This document shows positions 17,682 to 30,264 of a stretch of 64,000 nt of DNA, one piece after another (position 1 is the stretch's first letter; every line of letters begins with the position of its first letter). The DNA comes from an uncultured beta proteobacterium. Lineage in GTDB: Bacteria; Pseudomonadota; Gammaproteobacteria; Burkholderiales; Burkholderiaceae. Made by a program: the position numbers and the translations under genes. Below the pieces are notes generated by a model. That model was not told where the DNA came from. It saw nothing but the letters and a program-made list of their open reading frames with translations, and searched no databases. The DNA lies in contig CAIQHU010000071.1 in NCBI GenBank assembly GCA_903871735.1, positions 1-64,000 on the forward strand. The letters are read 5' to 3'.

Positions 17682-19565
17682 CTAGTGTAATTGTTTATAG
17701 ATCTGAGCTGCTAAAGCTTGGGAGATTCCTTCGACTTGAGTAAGTTCTTCTAGAGTCGCTCCAATCACTCCTTTAATCCCCCCAAACCTTGCTAATAGAC
17801 GTTGTCGTCGCTTAGCCCCAATCCCTTCAATTTCCTCTAAACGAGAAACATTTCGAGTTTTTTGCCGCTTGGCTCGCATGCCAGTTATCGCAAAACGATG
17901 TGCTTCATCTCGAATTTGAGCAATTAACAAAAGCGCTGGACTATCAATGCCTAATTGCAAACTATCTCTACCATCAGCAAATAATAATGTCTCTAACCCA
18001 ACTTTTCGCCCATCCCCTTTGGCTACACCCACAATTAACCGGATATCTAAGCCTAGCTCAATAAAAACTTGTCGAGCAACCTCAACCTGCCCCTTACCAC
18101 CATCTACCAAAATCACTTGCGGTATTTTATCTGCTGGGAATTCTAAAAACTGACTGTACCGTCGTGTCAATACTTGCCGCATTGCGCCATAATCATCCCC
18201 AGGTGTTATCCCCTCAATATTAAAGCGCCGATATTCTTTATTCTGCATGGCATGTTTTTGATAAACCACACACGATGCCTGAGTTGCCTCTCCAGAAGTA
18301 TGGCTAATATCAAAGCATTCAATTCGGGTTTGCTCCATATCATCTATTTCAAGCGTTAACAAATCAACTAAAGACTGCGTTCTTTGTTGCTGACCACTGC
18401 GCTCACTGATCCGCTTCAGTAAGGCCAATTCCGCATTACTTTGCGCCATAGCCAACCAATGACGCCTTTGCCCCTGCGCTTGGACAATAAACTGGACTTT
18501 TCTTCCTAAACGCTCAGTCAGCGACTGTCTTAATAAATCACCGTCCTCTCCTAAATCATGATTAACAACCAATACCGCGGGTATTAATTGACTTAAATCC
18601 GCACCATCAGTAAGATCCCCATCGTCAAGGTACCTTTGCACCATAAAAGTTGTTAAATACTCACCCAACTCAACTTGCGCATCTTCAACCTTAACGACTG
18701 TTGGGAAGTAGGCCCGATCTCCTAAATGCCGGCCACCGCGAACCATCGCTAAATTGACACATACCTGTCCAGATTTTTCAACAACTGCCAAAATATCAAT
18801 ATGTTGCTGCCCGTCAGCTACTGTATCCATCGATTGTTGCTGTAAAACACTGGATAAATCCGCTAACCGGTCGCGATAACTCGCGGCTAATTCAAATTCT
18901 AAAGCGTCACTATGCGCTTGCATACGAAGCTCTAAGTCATGCATTACCGAGGCGTGATCACCCTCTAAAAATGCCCTTGCCTTGCGAACATCAGCCTGAT
19001 AATCACTCGTAGCAATAAGTCCTACACAAGGCGCTGTACAACGATGAATTTGATGCAGCAAGCAAGGCCTACTCCGGTTTTTGAATACCGTATCTTCACA
19101 GGTCCGCAACTGAAATACTTTTTGCAAAATTTGCACACTATTACGCACCGCCCAAGTATTCGGAAATGGCCCAAAATACGTATTCTTCTTATCAACCTTG
19201 CCACGGTATGAGGTCATTCGGGCAAAAGCATGGCCAGTAAACATTAAATAAGGATATGACTTGTCATCCCGAAACTAAATCTTAAATGGTGGAGCTAAAG
19301 CTTTAATTAAGTTATTTTCTAGAATTAATGCTTCTGTCTCTGTCCGTGTAACCGTTGTTTCAAAGCGCATAATCTTGCTGACCATGCGCTCAATTCGGGG
19401 CGATAATTGCGTACGTGAAAAATAACTAGAAACCCTTTTCTTTAAATTCTTCGCCTTACCAACATATAAAATATGATCATTGCTATCAAAAAAGCGATAT
19501 ACGCCTGGCAATTGTGTCAATTGCTGCACTTCATCCTGCAATAGTTCAATAGGGGTCTTTGTCAT
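17682..19565 (-). pseudogene. uvrC: Excinuclease ABC subunit C (UvrC), interrupted by an in-frame TAG codon at 19275-19277
   Basis: Two same-frame ORFs (19275-19565 GIY-YIG part, 17682-19244 UVR/RNaseH-like/HhH part); joined reading is [37 protein letters not shown], otherwise a continuous UvrC. Confidence 0.93.
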
Positions 19566-20697
19566 GCGAATTGATGTCTTTTGCCGTGTAATCGATAATT
19601 TTGGAGACGCTGGATTTACCTGGCGCTTAGCCCAACGCCTCAGCCAAGCACCATTAGAGAATCATTTTACGATGCCTTCAAGGGATTTATATAGAGTCTT
19701 TTGTGATCAACCAGAAATCATATACCAATTAGCAGGCACCAAGGCTTTAGAGCGCGCGCACCACAATAACCTACAAATCCTGCCATGGTCATCGGCAGCC
19801 CATGTAATGAGTCCAGATGAATTTCCTGATGTGATCCTCGAAACTTTTTCGTGCGGCCTACCAGAAATCTATCAGCAACAACTACAACATCGTAACCCTA
19901 ACCAATTACCTCTGCTCATCAATATTGAATATCTCAGCGCCGAAGCATGGACAAACTCCCACCATGGTTTGAGATCACTCAGCGCATCGGCACAAGAAAT
20001 TTCTAGGTATTTTTATTTCCCAGGACTTACCTCCCAATCAGGCGGCGTACTTGCCGGCTTTGAGGCAAAGCTAATCCATCCTCCAGATACGCTCAAACCC
20101 TTTTGGGAACAAATCCAACATCCTACCGCTCAAAAAATCTCTATTTTTAATTATGCAGGAGATACTCTTGCGCCATTTTTAAGTCAATTACAAACCCTAC
20201 AAAAACCCATTACTTGCTTCATTTGCGCTGGCCTACCAACAATAGGCACCTGCGACTGGCTCGAAATATCCGAGTTTTGTTCTCCCCAACAACGCGATTA
20301 CTTGCAACTCATACCGATCCCATTTATCCCCCAAGAGGACTATGATTGGCTCCTTTTGGCCTGCGATCTCAATTGGGTACGTGGTGAAGACTCATTTGTT
20401 CGGGCCCAATTTGCGGGTAAACCATTTATCTGGGATATCTACCCACAAACTGAGCTAGTACATCAAAAAAAATTAGCCGCTTTTTTAGATATCTATTGGC
20501 AAAATAGCCCAAAAGAACAGCAAAAACTAGGTCGCTTAGCTATGCAAAATGGGCCTGTAAGCACTTGGTGGAACTCTTTAGATAGATTAAAAGAACATGC
20601 CATAGCCTGGCAGTCAGTTCTTCAAAAAAATTTCCAAAAAGACGATTTAGCCGATCGACTTCGTACTTTCATGAATGAGAAATTGAAACAGAGTTAA
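19564..20697 (+). CDS. earP: EF-P arginine rhamnosyltransferase EarP
   Basis: [51 protein letters not shown]; directly upstream of efp; SD aggggt before ATG at 19564. Confidence 0.93.
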   Translation: MRIDVFCRVIDNFGDAGFTWRLAQRLSQAPLENHFTMPSRDLYRVFCDQPEIIYQLAGTKALERAHHNNLQILPWSSAAHVMSPDEFPDVILETFSCGLPEIYQQQLQHRNPNQLPLLINIEYLSAEAWTNSHHGLRSLSASAQEISRYFYFPGLTSQSGGVLAGFEAKLIHPPDTLKPFWEQIQHPTAQKISIFNYAGDTLAPFLSQLQTLQKPITCFICAGLPTIGTCDWLEISEFCSPQQRDYLQLIPIPFIPQEDYDWLLLACDLNWVRGEDSFVRAQFAGKPFIWDIYPQTELVHQKKLAAFLDIYWQNSPKEQQKLGRLAMQNGPVSTWWNSLDRLKEHAIAWQSVLQKNFQKDDLADRLRTFMNEKLKQS

Positions 20698-20731
20698 AAT
20701 AATATGTTTGGTAAATTCAAGGAATAGTTTG

Positions 20732-21292
20732 ATGAAAATCGCTCAAGATGTTCGTGTAGGTAATGTGGTCATGATCAATAACGAACCGATGGTAGTGCAA
20801 CGCGCCGAATACAATCGCTCAGGTAGAAACTCCGCTGTCGTAAAGATGAAATTTAAAAATCTAATGACCGAGGCGCCGAATGAGGGAATTTATAAAGCAG
20901 ATGATAAATTTGATATTGTGGTGCTCGAGAAAAAAGATTGCACCTACTCTTATTTTGCAGATCCGATGTATGTCTTTATGGACTCGGACTTTAACCAGTA
21001 CGAAGTCGAAGCAGAAAACATGGGGGATGCCCTGCATTACCTCCAAGACGGTATGGCAGTCGAAGTGGTGTTCTATGAAGGTAAAGCGCTCTCTGTTGAT
21101 TTACCAACCATGATTATCCGTGAGATTATTTATACCGAACCAGCTGTTAAAGGGGATACTAGTTCCGGCAAAGTACTGAAAATGGCCAAAATTGAAACCG
21201 GCTATGAACTGCAAGTTCCCCTCTTTTGCGGTACGGGCGATAAAATTGAAATTGATACGCGTACTGGTGAGTATCGTAGTCGAGCGAACTAA
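20732..21292 (+). CDS. efp: Elongation factor P
   Basis: [44 protein letters not shown]...; SGRNSA contains the Arg modified by EarP. Confidence 0.97.
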   Translation: MKIAQDVRVGNVVMINNEPMVVQRAEYNRSGRNSAVVKMKFKNLMTEAPNEGIYKADDKFDIVVLEKKDCTYSYFADPMYVFMDSDFNQYEVEAENMGDALHYLQDGMAVEVVFYEGKALSVDLPTMIIREIIYTEPAVKGDTSSGKVLKMAKIETGYELQVPLFCGTGDKIEIDTRTGEYRSRAN

Positions 21293-21499
21293 GACTGTAA
21301 AGCTCAGTAAGAACCCTACAGCTAAAGATCTAGGACTGCTGGTATTTCATTTGCTGGCATTTCATTTGCTGGCTTTCTTGGTATGAATCTAGCCCAAGTT
21401 GTAGCTTACCAAATCTGCTGTATTGCCCTGTCTTCAAACCTAGTCCGACGTCCGATTAACTAAAAACAAGCAGTTTCTAGAGGACAAGTACGCTCAGGT

Positions 21500-22606
21500 T
21501 TAGGAGCTCTCAGATGAGAGAGTTGCGATAAGTCCTAAACTTTGTAAAAACTTCTTTGCCCTTTGATACTGCAACGCGTTTTGCAAAGACTTCCAATCTA
21601 AGACAGGCCCTCTCGGAAATAAACCAACTAAGCGCTCCCTAGAGACAGCCATGGAAGTTTTATTAATTGGTAATTGATCGAGTAATAAGTCAGCTAAATC
21701 TGGCCGATTACAAATTAAAACAGCATCACACCCAGCTCCCAAAGCAGCCTTAGCCCCAGCTACAACATCTCCCATTACCGACGCCCCCTCCATCGATAAG
21801 TCGTCACTAAAAATCACCCCCTGAAAACCCAGTCTCTGGCGTAATATTTCTTGTAACCATTTCTTCGAAAAACCCGCTGGTAAGGAATCCACCTTGTGAT
21901 ACACCACATGGGCAGGCATCACCGCATCTAAAATCATGCCAAAGTCCTCATAGGGCTTCGCATCGAGTTGCAAAATCATCTCTAACGGACGGTCGTCCGT
22001 GGGTACATGCGTATGCGAATCAGCACTCGCGTATCCGTGTCCCGGAAAATGCTTACCGCAATTTCTCATCCCTGCTAATAACAGTCCATGACAAAGACCC
22101 TTCGCAAGAAGGGTCACAACGCTAGCTTCTGCATGAAACGCTCGATCACCAATCACCTGACTATGGGCATAATCTAAGTCTAAGACCGGCGTAAAACTAA
22201 AATCAACGCCGCAAGCACGTAATTCGGTGGCTAAAATATACCCCACAGCTGTCGCCGCCCGAATCGCTAACAAAGCCGATTGCTCTGGCGTATTCTGCCC
22301 AACTGGCAAATGTCTACCACTCCAAATATCTCCTAATCGCCGCATCGCCGGCAAATGGGTAAAACCATCCGTCTTACATCGCTGTACTCGACCACCCTCA
22401 TGATCAATCGTAATTAAGACATCCGGACGTATCGCTTTAATTTCTTGAGTTAAGCTAGTTAACTGCTCTCTACTTTCGTAATTCCGGCCAAATAAAATGA
22501 CCCCACCAGTCTTTGGATGTTTAATACGTATTCGATCTTGAGCATTTAATTGACCAGCTGCAACATCTAATAGGACTGGACCAGGAGCAAAGTTCTTTTT
22601 CTTCAT
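21500..22606 (-). CDS. nagZ: Beta-N-acetylhexosaminidase (glycoside hydrolase family 3)
   Basis: GGVILFGRNYES, DHEGGRVQR, GKHFPGHGYASADSHTHVPTD. Confidence 0.95.
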   Translation of the reverse strand: MKKKNFAPGPVLLDVAAGQLNAQDRIRIKHPKTGGVILFGRNYESREQLTSLTQEIKAIRPDVLITIDHEGGRVQRCKTDGFTHLPAMRRLGDIWSGRHLPVGQNTPEQSALLAIRAATAVGYILATELRACGVDFSFTPVLDLDYAHSQVIGDRAFHAEASVVTLLAKGLCHGLLLAGMRNCGKHFPGHGYASADSHTHVPTDDRPLEMILQLDAKPYEDFGMILDAVMPAHVVYHKVDSLPAGFSKKWLQEILRQRLGFQGVIFSDDLSMEGASVMGDVVAGAKAALGAGCDAVLICNRPDLADLLLDQLPINKTSMAVSRERLVGLFPRGPVLDWKSLQNALQYQRAKKFLQSLGLIATLSSESS

Positions 22607-22667
22607 GACACTCTCTTTCATCAAATCAACCGAATTTTCTCACCGAAAATTCGTTACATACTAGGAG

Positions 22668-23060
22668 TTAACTACGCGTAACAATCACTACGGCACTAAC
22701 CATTTCCTGCTCATCCGTTAACGTAACATTACCTACCCAGCCCCGCTCCTGCATCCAATTTGCTAGCAAGCCACTATACAATAAATAAGGCTTGCCACTG
22801 GCCTCATTCAAAATCTGTACAGAGCGCCAAGTCATCGGCATGTGCATACCTAAACCAATCGCTTTTGAAAAAGCTTCCTTAGCAGCAAAACGGGTACATA
22901 AATAAGCCATTCCTCGCGCACGATTGCGATTGAACCTGGCTTGGAAAACGGTATATTCAAGGGGTCCTAAAATACGACTGGCAATTCTGCCCTGCGTGCG
23001 CTCATAGGTGGCGGCCATCCTCGAAATCTGCAATAAGTCGTTACCAATACCAATCATCAT
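22668..23060 (-). CDS. acpS: Holo-[acyl-carrier-protein] synthase
   Basis: [31 protein letters not shown]; start trimmed from ORF to MMIGIGND. Confidence 0.95.
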   Translation of the reverse strand: MMIGIGNDLLQISRMAATYERTQGRIASRILGPLEYTVFQARFNRNRARGMAYLCTRFAAKEAFSKAIGLGMHMPMTWRSVQILNEASGKPYLLYSGLLANWMQERGWVGNVTLTDEQEMVSAVVIVTRS

Positions 23061-23842
23061 GATCCAAGCCCAGCTCTTGCTACCCGCATAATAGCAAGCA
23101 TATCGCCAATCGCCTGGCGCCAACCTTTAAATAAAGCCTGTGCAACAATCGCATGGCCAATATTTAACTCAACAATTGGCATAATTGCAGCAATCGGCTC
23201 CACATTGGCCTCATGCAAGCCATGCCCCGCATTGACCTTTAAACCCAAACTAGAGGCATACTGCGCAGCCCGCTTGATGCGTTCTAACTCGAACAGTTGT
23301 GCATCTCCCTGGGCATTCGCGTAAGCACCTGTATGCAACTCGACAACCTGAATCCCTAATGCAGCACTTAAGTCTAAGACGGATTTCTCCGGATCAATAA
23401 ATAACGATACCGTAATACCCTCTTGCGACAAACGCCGCACCGCACTAGCAACCGCATCTCGATGCGTAAACACATCTAAGCCACCCTCAGTAGTGACCTC
23501 ACTTCTTTTTTCAGGAACTAAACATACATCCTGGGGTTTTACCCGACAAGCAATATCAAGCATCTCTGTAGTCAGGGCACATTCTAAATTCATCCGCGTG
23601 GAAAGTAATGGCCGTAAAGCAAACAAATCCGCATCGCGAATATGCCGACGATCCTCTCTTAAATGCAAGGTAATTAAATCAGCGCCAGCAGCCTCCGCCT
23701 CTAAAGCGCCACGAATCGGATCGGGATAGGACGTGCCCCGAGCATTCCGCAGCGTTGCAATATGGTCAATATTAATACCTAAGGCAATCGTATTATTTGG
23801 CGTCTGTTTGATCTGATTTTCTGGCATCATAATCCCTATCAA
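23057..23842 (-). CDS. pdxJ: Pyridoxine 5'-phosphate synthase
   Basis: [48 protein letters not shown]. Confidence 0.97.
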   Translation of the reverse strand: MIGIMMPENQIKQTPNNTIALGINIDHIATLRNARGTSYPDPIRGALEAEAAGADLITLHLREDRRHIRDADLFALRPLLSTRMNLECALTTEMLDIACRVKPQDVCLVPEKRSEVTTEGGLDVFTHRDAVASAVRRLSQEGITVSLFIDPEKSVLDLSAALGIQVVELHTGAYANAQGDAQLFELERIKRAAQYASSLGLKVNAGHGLHEANVEPIAAIMPIVELNIGHAIVAQALFKGWRQAIGDMLAIMRVARAGLGS

Positions 23843-23848
23843 GTTAAC

Positions 23849-24565
23849 CTAGATCTTTTTTAAGTCAATCAATATTTGGCGCGTTGTTAAGACCTGATCC
23901 TGTAAGTTCAGACTCAGTAAAAATCGCATGAGTAACTTGCTCATCGATAAAGTCTCTTGATCTTCTAAACAAAATTGCGCTAAGTTATTTAAATATTTAC
24001 CCTGAACTACGGGCCAATGCGCTGGGTCCTGATCCTGAGCTGGCCTCAAACCGCGCTCAGGTTGATACACATAATACCTTTCTAAATCTAACGGTCCGCC
24101 CGATTCCTGGCATATATCTAGTGGCGCACAATAACCCACTTCCTGTAATAACCGAATCTCAAATGGACGCAAAATTTTCTCAAAAGAACTCTTCTCAATC
24201 GATAATTGAAAAAGAGTATGGTGGTAATCATCAAACAAGGTTTCATGGGCATCTTCTCTAGCCAAGAATTTCACAATCAACTCGTTCATATAAAAACCAC
24301 ACAACAAGGCATCACCAATTAATGGTACAACCCCACCCATCCATTCTGACTTCGTCAACGTCATGAGCTCACCACGCCCCGTAAAATGAATTTGTAAAGG
24401 TTGAAACTGTAAAAGAACTGGCCGTAAAGCAGAATGCGGCCGTTTCGCACCTTTGGCAATTAATGCAACGCGACCAAATTGCCTAGTAAATACGTCTAAA
24501 ATCAAACTCGTCTCTTTGTACGGAATCGAATGTAAAACAAAAGCCGGCTCATTAAACACCCGCAT
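23849..24565 (-). CDS. recO: DNA repair protein RecO
   Basis: EPAFVLHSIPYKETSLILDVFTRQFGRVALIAKGAKRP; position between era and pdxJ. Confidence 0.93.
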   Translation of the reverse strand: MRVFNEPAFVLHSIPYKETSLILDVFTRQFGRVALIAKGAKRPHSALRPVLLQFQPLQIHFTGRGELMTLTKSEWMGGVVPLIGDALLCGFYMNELIVKFLAREDAHETLFDDYHHTLFQLSIEKSSFEKILRPFEIRLLQEVGYCAPLDICQESGGPLDLERYYVYQPERGLRPAQDQDPAHWPVVQGKYLNNLAQFCLEDQETLSMSKLLMRFLLSLNLQDQVLTTRQILIDLKKI

Positions 24566-24568
24566 GTG

Positions 24569-25474
24569 TTATTCCAAACCCTGCTCTCTTAATGCAACTT
24601 GATCGTCCGCCCAACCACGCTTGACTTTTACCCAAGTCTCTAAGAACACCTTACCAGCAAATAATTTCTCCATATCCAGTCTTGCTTCAGTAGAAATACG
24701 CTTGAGCTTTTCTCCCTTTTCACCAATCACCATTGGCTTATGGCTGTCGCGATCTACTAAGATCGTTGCCGCAATCCGACGCATCTTACCGTCCATCGAA
24801 AATTGCTCAATGACCACCGAGCTAGCATATGGCAACTCAGCACCAGTATGACGAAATACCTTTTCTCTTAATATCTCTGCCGCTAAAAACCGCTCACTGC
24901 GATCGGTCAACGTATCCGCTGGATACAGCGCTGGACGCTCTGGCAAATACGACTCAATAGTACCCATCAAGCGCGCCACATCGTCAGGATGCTTTGCGGT
25001 CATCGGGACAATTTCTGCAAATTCAAAACGGGTTGCCATCTCCTTTAAAAACTCTAATAAACGGTAGTCGCGATCGTGCAAAGAGTCCGAATTGCTGGCC
25101 AATACGTCTAATTTGTTCGCCACTAAAATGACTGGAATATCGGCACCTAACATCGCTAAAACTTGCGCGTCATCTTTTGAAAACTGCCCAGCTTCAATCA
25201 CTAAACAAATAACGTCTACATCTCCTAAGGTATTCGTTACTGTCCGGTTTAATGACTTATTTAAGGTACTAATGAAATTTGTCTGAAAGCCCGGCGTGTC
25301 TAAGAAAATAAATTGTGCAACTTCCGTAGTTGTAATCCCGGCTATACGGTGCCTAGTAGTCTGCGCTTTACGGGAGGTAATACTGATCTTTTGACCAACT
25401 AAGGCATTGAGTAAAGTCGATTTACCAACGTTTGGGCGACCAATTAAAGCAATGGAACCACAATGAAATGTCAT
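24569..25474 (-). CDS. era: GTPase Era
   Basis: [34 protein letters not shown]-terminal KH domain. Confidence 0.96.
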   Translation of the reverse strand: MTFHCGSIALIGRPNVGKSTLLNALVGQKISITSRKAQTTRHRIAGITTTEVAQFIFLDTPGFQTNFISTLNKSLNRTVTNTLGDVDVICLVIEAGQFSKDDAQVLAMLGADIPVILVANKLDVLASNSDSLHDRDYRLLEFLKEMATRFEFAEIVPMTAKHPDDVARLMGTIESYLPERPALYPADTLTDRSERFLAAEILREKVFRHTGAELPYASSVVIEQFSMDGKMRRIAATILVDRDSHKPMVIGEKGEKLKRISTEARLDMEKLFAGKVFLETWVKVKRGWADDQVALREQGLE

Positions 25475-25475
25475 A

Positions 25476-26270
25476 CTACCCTTTCAGGGTCAGGTTTAGC
25501 TGCTCATCACCTTGACTAGGTTCTAATAAACTCTTTTTCTTTTTGGAAGATACTTTCTTGGCCGCTCGACCAGTCTGGGGTATCGCTTTTTGAGCTGCTA
25601 ACAACGCTAATTTAGCAGCGGACTGTTCGGCTGATCGCCTACTCGCACCATCTCCAAAGACATGAATCTGCAAACTATCTACAACACACTCTACTTCAAA
25701 ACGTTGATTGTGCGCCACACCGGTCGTCGCTGTGACTGTATACACCGGCAGAGGCAATTGATGCCCCTGTAAATACTCCTGTAAGAGTGTCTTATCGTCT
25801 TTACCTAATTTTCTTGGATCAACATTTTCTAAAATTTGCGCGTACAGTTTTCTTAGAATCACACGTACACCTTCAAAACCCGCTTCAATAAAAATCGCCG
25901 CAATGATGGCCTCTAGAGTATCTGCCAAAATAGATGGCCTACGAAAGCCGCCACTCTTTAATTCGCCCTCACCTAGGCGTAAGTAATCCGACAAAGATAA
26001 ACTCTGCGCTATTTCATATAAAGCCTGTTGCTTCACTAAATTAGCGCGTACCCTGGATAAGTCACCCTCATCTAAATCGTTAAATTTCTCAAATAAAATT
26101 TCCGCCACAATACAATTTAAAATAGAATCCCCCAAAAACTCTAAGCGTTCATTATTTTTCTTGCCATGGCTGCGATGCGTCAAAGCCTGCATCAATAACT
26201 CAGGTTTGATAAATCGATAATTTAAACGCTCTTGCAAAAGCGTAGTATCAATTGTAATTCGGCCACCCAT
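25476..26270 (-). CDS. rnc: Ribonuclease III
   Basis: [31 protein letters not shown]; dsRBD. Confidence 0.96.
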   Translation of the reverse strand: MGGRITIDTTLLQERLNYRFIKPELLMQALTHRSHGKKNNERLEFLGDSILNCIVAEILFEKFNDLDEGDLSRVRANLVKQQALYEIAQSLSLSDYLRLGEGELKSGGFRRPSILADTLEAIIAAIFIEAGFEGVRVILRKLYAQILENVDPRKLGKDDKTLLQEYLQGHQLPLPVYTVTATTGVAHNQRFEVECVVDSLQIHVFGDGASRRSAEQSAAKLALLAAQKAIPQTGRAAKKVSSKKKKSLLEPSQGDEQLNLTLKG

Positions 26271-26272
26271 AG

Positions 26273-27154
26273 TTATTTAAAACTACCGATGCGTTTAAAG
26301 TCACTAAAGTTGAGCCAAACAAAAAATGCTCGCCCAACTAAATTCTTCTCAGGTACAAATCCCCAATATCGAGAATCCAAGCTATTATCCCGATTATCAC
26401 CCATCATAAAATAATGCCCACTGGGCACCTTACAAGTAAAGCCAGTATAGGAATACTGACAATTTTCCATATTTTCAAAAGGCGGCTCCGGATAAAAATT
26501 ACTCGCAAAACCACCCGAGCGCTGCGGATCATTTTCAATCGTATGTGCCGTACCGCCTAAGCTCATCGGGGATGTTTCAAGCCACTGCGTTGCTTGTAAT
26601 GGCTTTTGAGCAAACTGCTGCATCAATTGGGTTTGCTCTATTTCGCCAACCGGCGCAACATAAGGCACCGACTGGTAAGTCAATGCTATTCCATTCACCG
26701 TCAAACGCTTATCGCGATATTCAACAACGTCTCCAGGCACACCAACCACCCGTTTGATGTAATCAACCGACTCGTCCACCGGATACCGAAAGACAACTAC
26801 ATCACCACGTTTTGGCTCGCCTACCTCAATGATTTTTTTATTAACCACCGGAAATCGAACTCCGTATGTAAATTTATTCACTAAAATAAAATCACCAATC
26901 TGTAAGGTCGGTATCATCGAGCCCGAAGGAATCTTAAATGGCTCAAACAAAAACGACCGTAATACAAAGATAAACGCAATAATTGGGAATAAATCCGCCG
27001 TAAACTCCAACCAGATGGGGCGCTTTTGAATCCCTAATGCGCGGTGCCTCTTGGCTAAAAAAAGTTTGTCAATCACCCAAATCAAACCGCAAAAAACAAA
27101 TAAAAATAATAAAATCTTCGCAAAATGCTGGCCAATATTCGCCCAAATACTCAT
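26273..27154 (-). CDS. lepB: Signal peptidase I
   Basis: [42 protein letters not shown]. Confidence 0.96.
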   Translation of the reverse strand: MSIWANIGQHFAKILLFLFVFCGLIWVIDKLFLAKRHRALGIQKRPIWLEFTADLFPIIAFIFVLRSFLFEPFKIPSGSMIPTLQIGDFILVNKFTYGVRFPVVNKKIIEVGEPKRGDVVVFRYPVDESVDYIKRVVGVPGDVVEYRDKRLTVNGIALTYQSVPYVAPVGEIEQTQLMQQFAQKPLQATQWLETSPMSLGGTAHTIENDPQRSGGFASNFYPEPPFENMENCQYSYTGFTCKVPSGHYFMMGDNRDNSLDSRYWGFVPEKNLVGRAFFVWLNFSDFKRIGSFK

Positions 27155-28959
27155 TTATCCTCCACCTGTAATATCGCTAAAAATGCCTCTTGCGGAATCT
27201 CCACGTTGCCAATTTGTTTCATGCGCTTCTTACCCGCTTTTTGTTTTTCTAATAACTTACGTTTGCGCGAGATGTCGCCACCATAGCACTTTGCTAAAAC
27301 ATTTTTACGTAAGGCCTTGACGTTTTCTCTAGCAATAATGCCGCTCCCAATCGCCGCCTGAATCGCCACATCAAACATCTGTCTAGGGATAATCTCACGC
27401 ATCTTAGAAACCACCTCTCGGCCACGATACTGACTATTACTGCGATGCACAATAATCGATAAGGCATCGACCTTATCGCCATTAATTAAAATATCCACCT
27501 TCACTACATCCGATGGGCGATATTCTTTGAACTCATAATCCATCGAAGCATATCCCCGCGAAATCGATTTCAGGCGATCAAAAAAATCCATCACAATCTC
27601 AGCCATCGGGATTTCATAGGTCAATTGCACCTGCCGACCCAAATATTGCATATTGGTCTGCACCCCACGCTTGCCAGTGCATAAGGTAATGACTGCGCCC
27701 ACATACTCCTGGGGCATGTATAAATTCACAACGACAATCGGCTCTAAAACGTTTGCAATCTTACTAGGCTCTGGCATCTTGGACGGGTTATCAACCGTTA
27801 CCTTGCTTTGATCACTTAACTCGACTTGGTAAACCACCGTCGGGGCCGTCGTAATTAAATCCATGTCAAACTCGCGCTCCAAACGCTCTTGCACAATTTC
27901 CATATGCAATAAACCTAAAAAACCACAACGAAAACCAAAGCCCAAGGCCTGAGAAACTTCTGGCTCGTACTGTAAAGAGGCATCATTTAATTTGAGTTTT
28001 TCTAAGGACTCGCGTAAGGCTTCATACTGATTAGCTTCCACGGGATATAAACCCGCAAAGACCTGTGGCTTGACTTCTTTAAATCCTGGTAAAGGCTCAA
28101 GCGCCGGAACTCGGCCTTGCTGACCTGGGGCGTGCGTGATCGTATCACCTACTTTGGCAGCCTTTAACTCTTTAATACCGGCAATGATGAAGCCAACCTG
28201 GCCAGCACACAGTTCTGCTCGATCAATCGATTTTGGTGTAAAAACCCCAACATGGTCCACTAAATGCGACGAGCCATTGGCCATCAACACAATACGATCT
28301 TTGGGGCGTAAGGTACCATTCTTGATGCGAACCAACATCACCACACCAACATAATTATCAAACCAAGAGTCGACTAATAAAGCCTGCAATGGCGCACTCG
28401 GATCTCCAATCGGCGCCGGCACGCAAGCAATTAAACGCTCAATGACATCCGCTACGCCAAGGCCAGTCTTGGCTGAACAAGTGACAGCGTCCGTAGCATC
28501 AATCCCAATAATGTCCTCAATCTCTTGACTCGCTTTGATCGGGTCGGCTGAGGGTAAATCAATTTTATTGAGCACTGGTACTACTTCAACACCTAATTCA
28601 ATAGCGGTGTAGCAGTTCGCAACGGTCTGCGCCTCAACCCCTTGACTGGCATCAACAACCAATAAAGCACCTTCACATGCCGATAAAGAGCGACTCACCT
28701 CGTACGAAAAATCTACGTGGCCTGGGGTATCTATCAAATTTAAATGATATAACTGCCCATCCCGGGCTTTATAACTCAAAGCCGCTGTCTGAGCCTTAAT
28801 CGTTATCCCGCGCTCTTTTTCAATATCCATCGAGTCGAGCACTTGCTCTTGCATTTCGCGGTCAGACAAACCCCCACATAATTGAATAATGCGATCTGCT
28901 AAGGTCGATTTGCCATGATCAATATGGGCGATGATAGAAAAGTTTCGTATTTGTTTCAT
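27151..28959 (-). CDS. lepA: Elongation factor 4 (LepA)
   Basis: [26 protein letters not shown]; full-length LepA. Confidence 0.97.
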   Translation of the reverse strand: MKQIRNFSIIAHIDHGKSTLADRIIQLCGGLSDREMQEQVLDSMDIEKERGITIKAQTAALSYKARDGQLYHLNLIDTPGHVDFSYEVSRSLSACEGALLVVDASQGVEAQTVANCYTAIELGVEVVPVLNKIDLPSADPIKASQEIEDIIGIDATDAVTCSAKTGLGVADVIERLIACVPAPIGDPSAPLQALLVDSWFDNYVGVVMLVRIKNGTLRPKDRIVLMANGSSHLVDHVGVFTPKSIDRAELCAGQVGFIIAGIKELKAAKVGDTITHAPGQQGRVPALEPLPGFKEVKPQVFAGLYPVEANQYEALRESLEKLKLNDASLQYEPEVSQALGFGFRCGFLGLLHMEIVQERLEREFDMDLITTAPTVVYQVELSDQSKVTVDNPSKMPEPSKIANVLEPIVVVNLYMPQEYVGAVITLCTGKRGVQTNMQYLGRQVQLTYEIPMAEIVMDFFDRLKSISRGYASMDYEFKEYRPSDVVKVDILINGDKVDALSIIVHRSNSQYRGREVVSKMREIIPRQMFDVAIQAAIGSGIIARENVKALRKNVLAKCYGGDISRKRKLLEKQKAGKKRMKQIGNVEIPQEAFLAILQVEDK

Positions 28960-29022
28960 GAATTCCTTTAAACGGCTTGCCACAACACAACACCATATTG
29001 GGCTGCAATAAGACGTCTAAGG

Positions 29023-30219
29023 TTATTGTAATGGTTTACTACGTGGCGGCTCTATCTCCACAACCATGACATTTACCTCACGGTTGCTGCCTTTGCGCCA
29101 AACTTGTAATCTGGCACGCGAACCAGGTCTAATTTCACTAATCGCGCGGGTTAAATCAACGCCCCGCTCGATCTCTTTTTCGTTAATCTTCGTGATGACA
29201 TCACCTACCTCTAAGCCTGCTAAGGCTGCTGGAGCGCCTTGCTCAACCGCTCGAATTAACACACCTCGCCGACCAACGAAATTAATACTCTCAGCTAACT
29301 CCTTGGTAAGCTCAGTAATAGTCACCCCAATTCGGCCTCGAACAATCCGTCCATTAACCTTTAACTGCTCAGAAATACGGATCGCTTCATCGATCGGAAT
29401 AGCAAAGGAAATACCCATGTACCCGCCCGATTTACTATATATCTGTGAGTTAATCCCAATAACCTCGCCCCGCGTATTGATCAGCGGCCCGCCAGAATTT
29501 CCCGGATTGATCGCTACATCCGTCTGTATAAAGGGCGTAATGCTATCGTTAGTCTCGCGTCCCTTAGCAGATACGATCCCGGCTGTTACAGTATTATCAA
29601 GCCCAAACGGCGACCCAATCGCTAAAACCCACTCACCAACCCGCACTCGAGAGGAATCCCCAACGGGTAACTTCGGTAAATTACTGGCCTCAATTTTTAC
29701 TAAGGCAACATCTGTCCGAGGGTCTGAGCCAATCAACTTGGCCTTAAACTCGCGCTTGTCGGTCAGAGTGACATAAATCGTCGTTGCCCCTTCAATCACA
29801 TGGGCGTTAGTCAGAATATAACCATTTGAGTCCATGATAAAACCCGAACCAGTCCCCCGATTTTGTTCTTGAGACTGCCCCCCCGGTGGTTGCCCTTTGG
29901 GTGGGGGACTTGGATTGGGTTGCGCTGGCAATGGAATTCCAAAAAAACGCCTTAAAAACTCTGCCTGATCTTGCGGGGTGATGTTCGAAGGCATCTGATA
30001 AACCGCAACTTTTTCCGTCGTCCGGATGTTGACAACTGCTGGACTAGCTTTTTCTACTAAGTCTGCAAAATCAGGAAAACGCCTAAAATTAAGGCTATTG
30101 GGATTATTCTGGTTATTCACATCAAGCTGGGCCAAAACAGGCATAGCCCCAGCAAAAAATAGCAGTGCCGTACAAAAAGCAAGTCGCAACGGACTATACA
30201 GCCAGTCAGAGAGTTTCAT
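29023..30219 (-). CDS. degQ: DegP/DegQ (MucD-type) periplasmic serine protease
   Basis: GTGSGFIMDSNGYILTNAHVI, NPGNSGGPLINTRGEVIGIN, C-terminal PDZ. Confidence 0.92.
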   Translation of the reverse strand: MKLSDWLYSPLRLAFCTALLFFAGAMPVLAQLDVNNQNNPNSLNFRRFPDFADLVEKASPAVVNIRTTEKVAVYQMPSNITPQDQAEFLRRFFGIPLPAQPNPSPPPKGQPPGGQSQEQNRGTGSGFIMDSNGYILTNAHVIEGATTIYVTLTDKREFKAKLIGSDPRTDVALVKIEASNLPKLPVGDSSRVRVGEWVLAIGSPFGLDNTVTAGIVSAKGRETNDSITPFIQTDVAINPGNSGGPLINTRGEVIGINSQIYSKSGGYMGISFAIPIDEAIRISEQLKVNGRIVRGRIGVTITELTKELAESINFVGRRGVLIRAVEQGAPAALAGLEVGDVITKINEKEIERGVDLTRAISEIRPGSRARLQVWRKGSNREVNVMVVEIEPPRSKPLQ

Positions 30220-30264
30220 AAAAAAAGATTTGATAGCGTGAATAATTAAAATAAAGATTCTATT

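Noticed and set aside
21338-21381. 15-bp near-repeat gctggtatttcattt/gctggcatttcattt downstream of efp
   Set aside because: Only about two units; likely slippage, no functional context
29066-29776. 236-aa plus-strand ORF
   Set aside because: Antisense to the well-supported degQ; composition is a mirror of its codons and no family is recognisable
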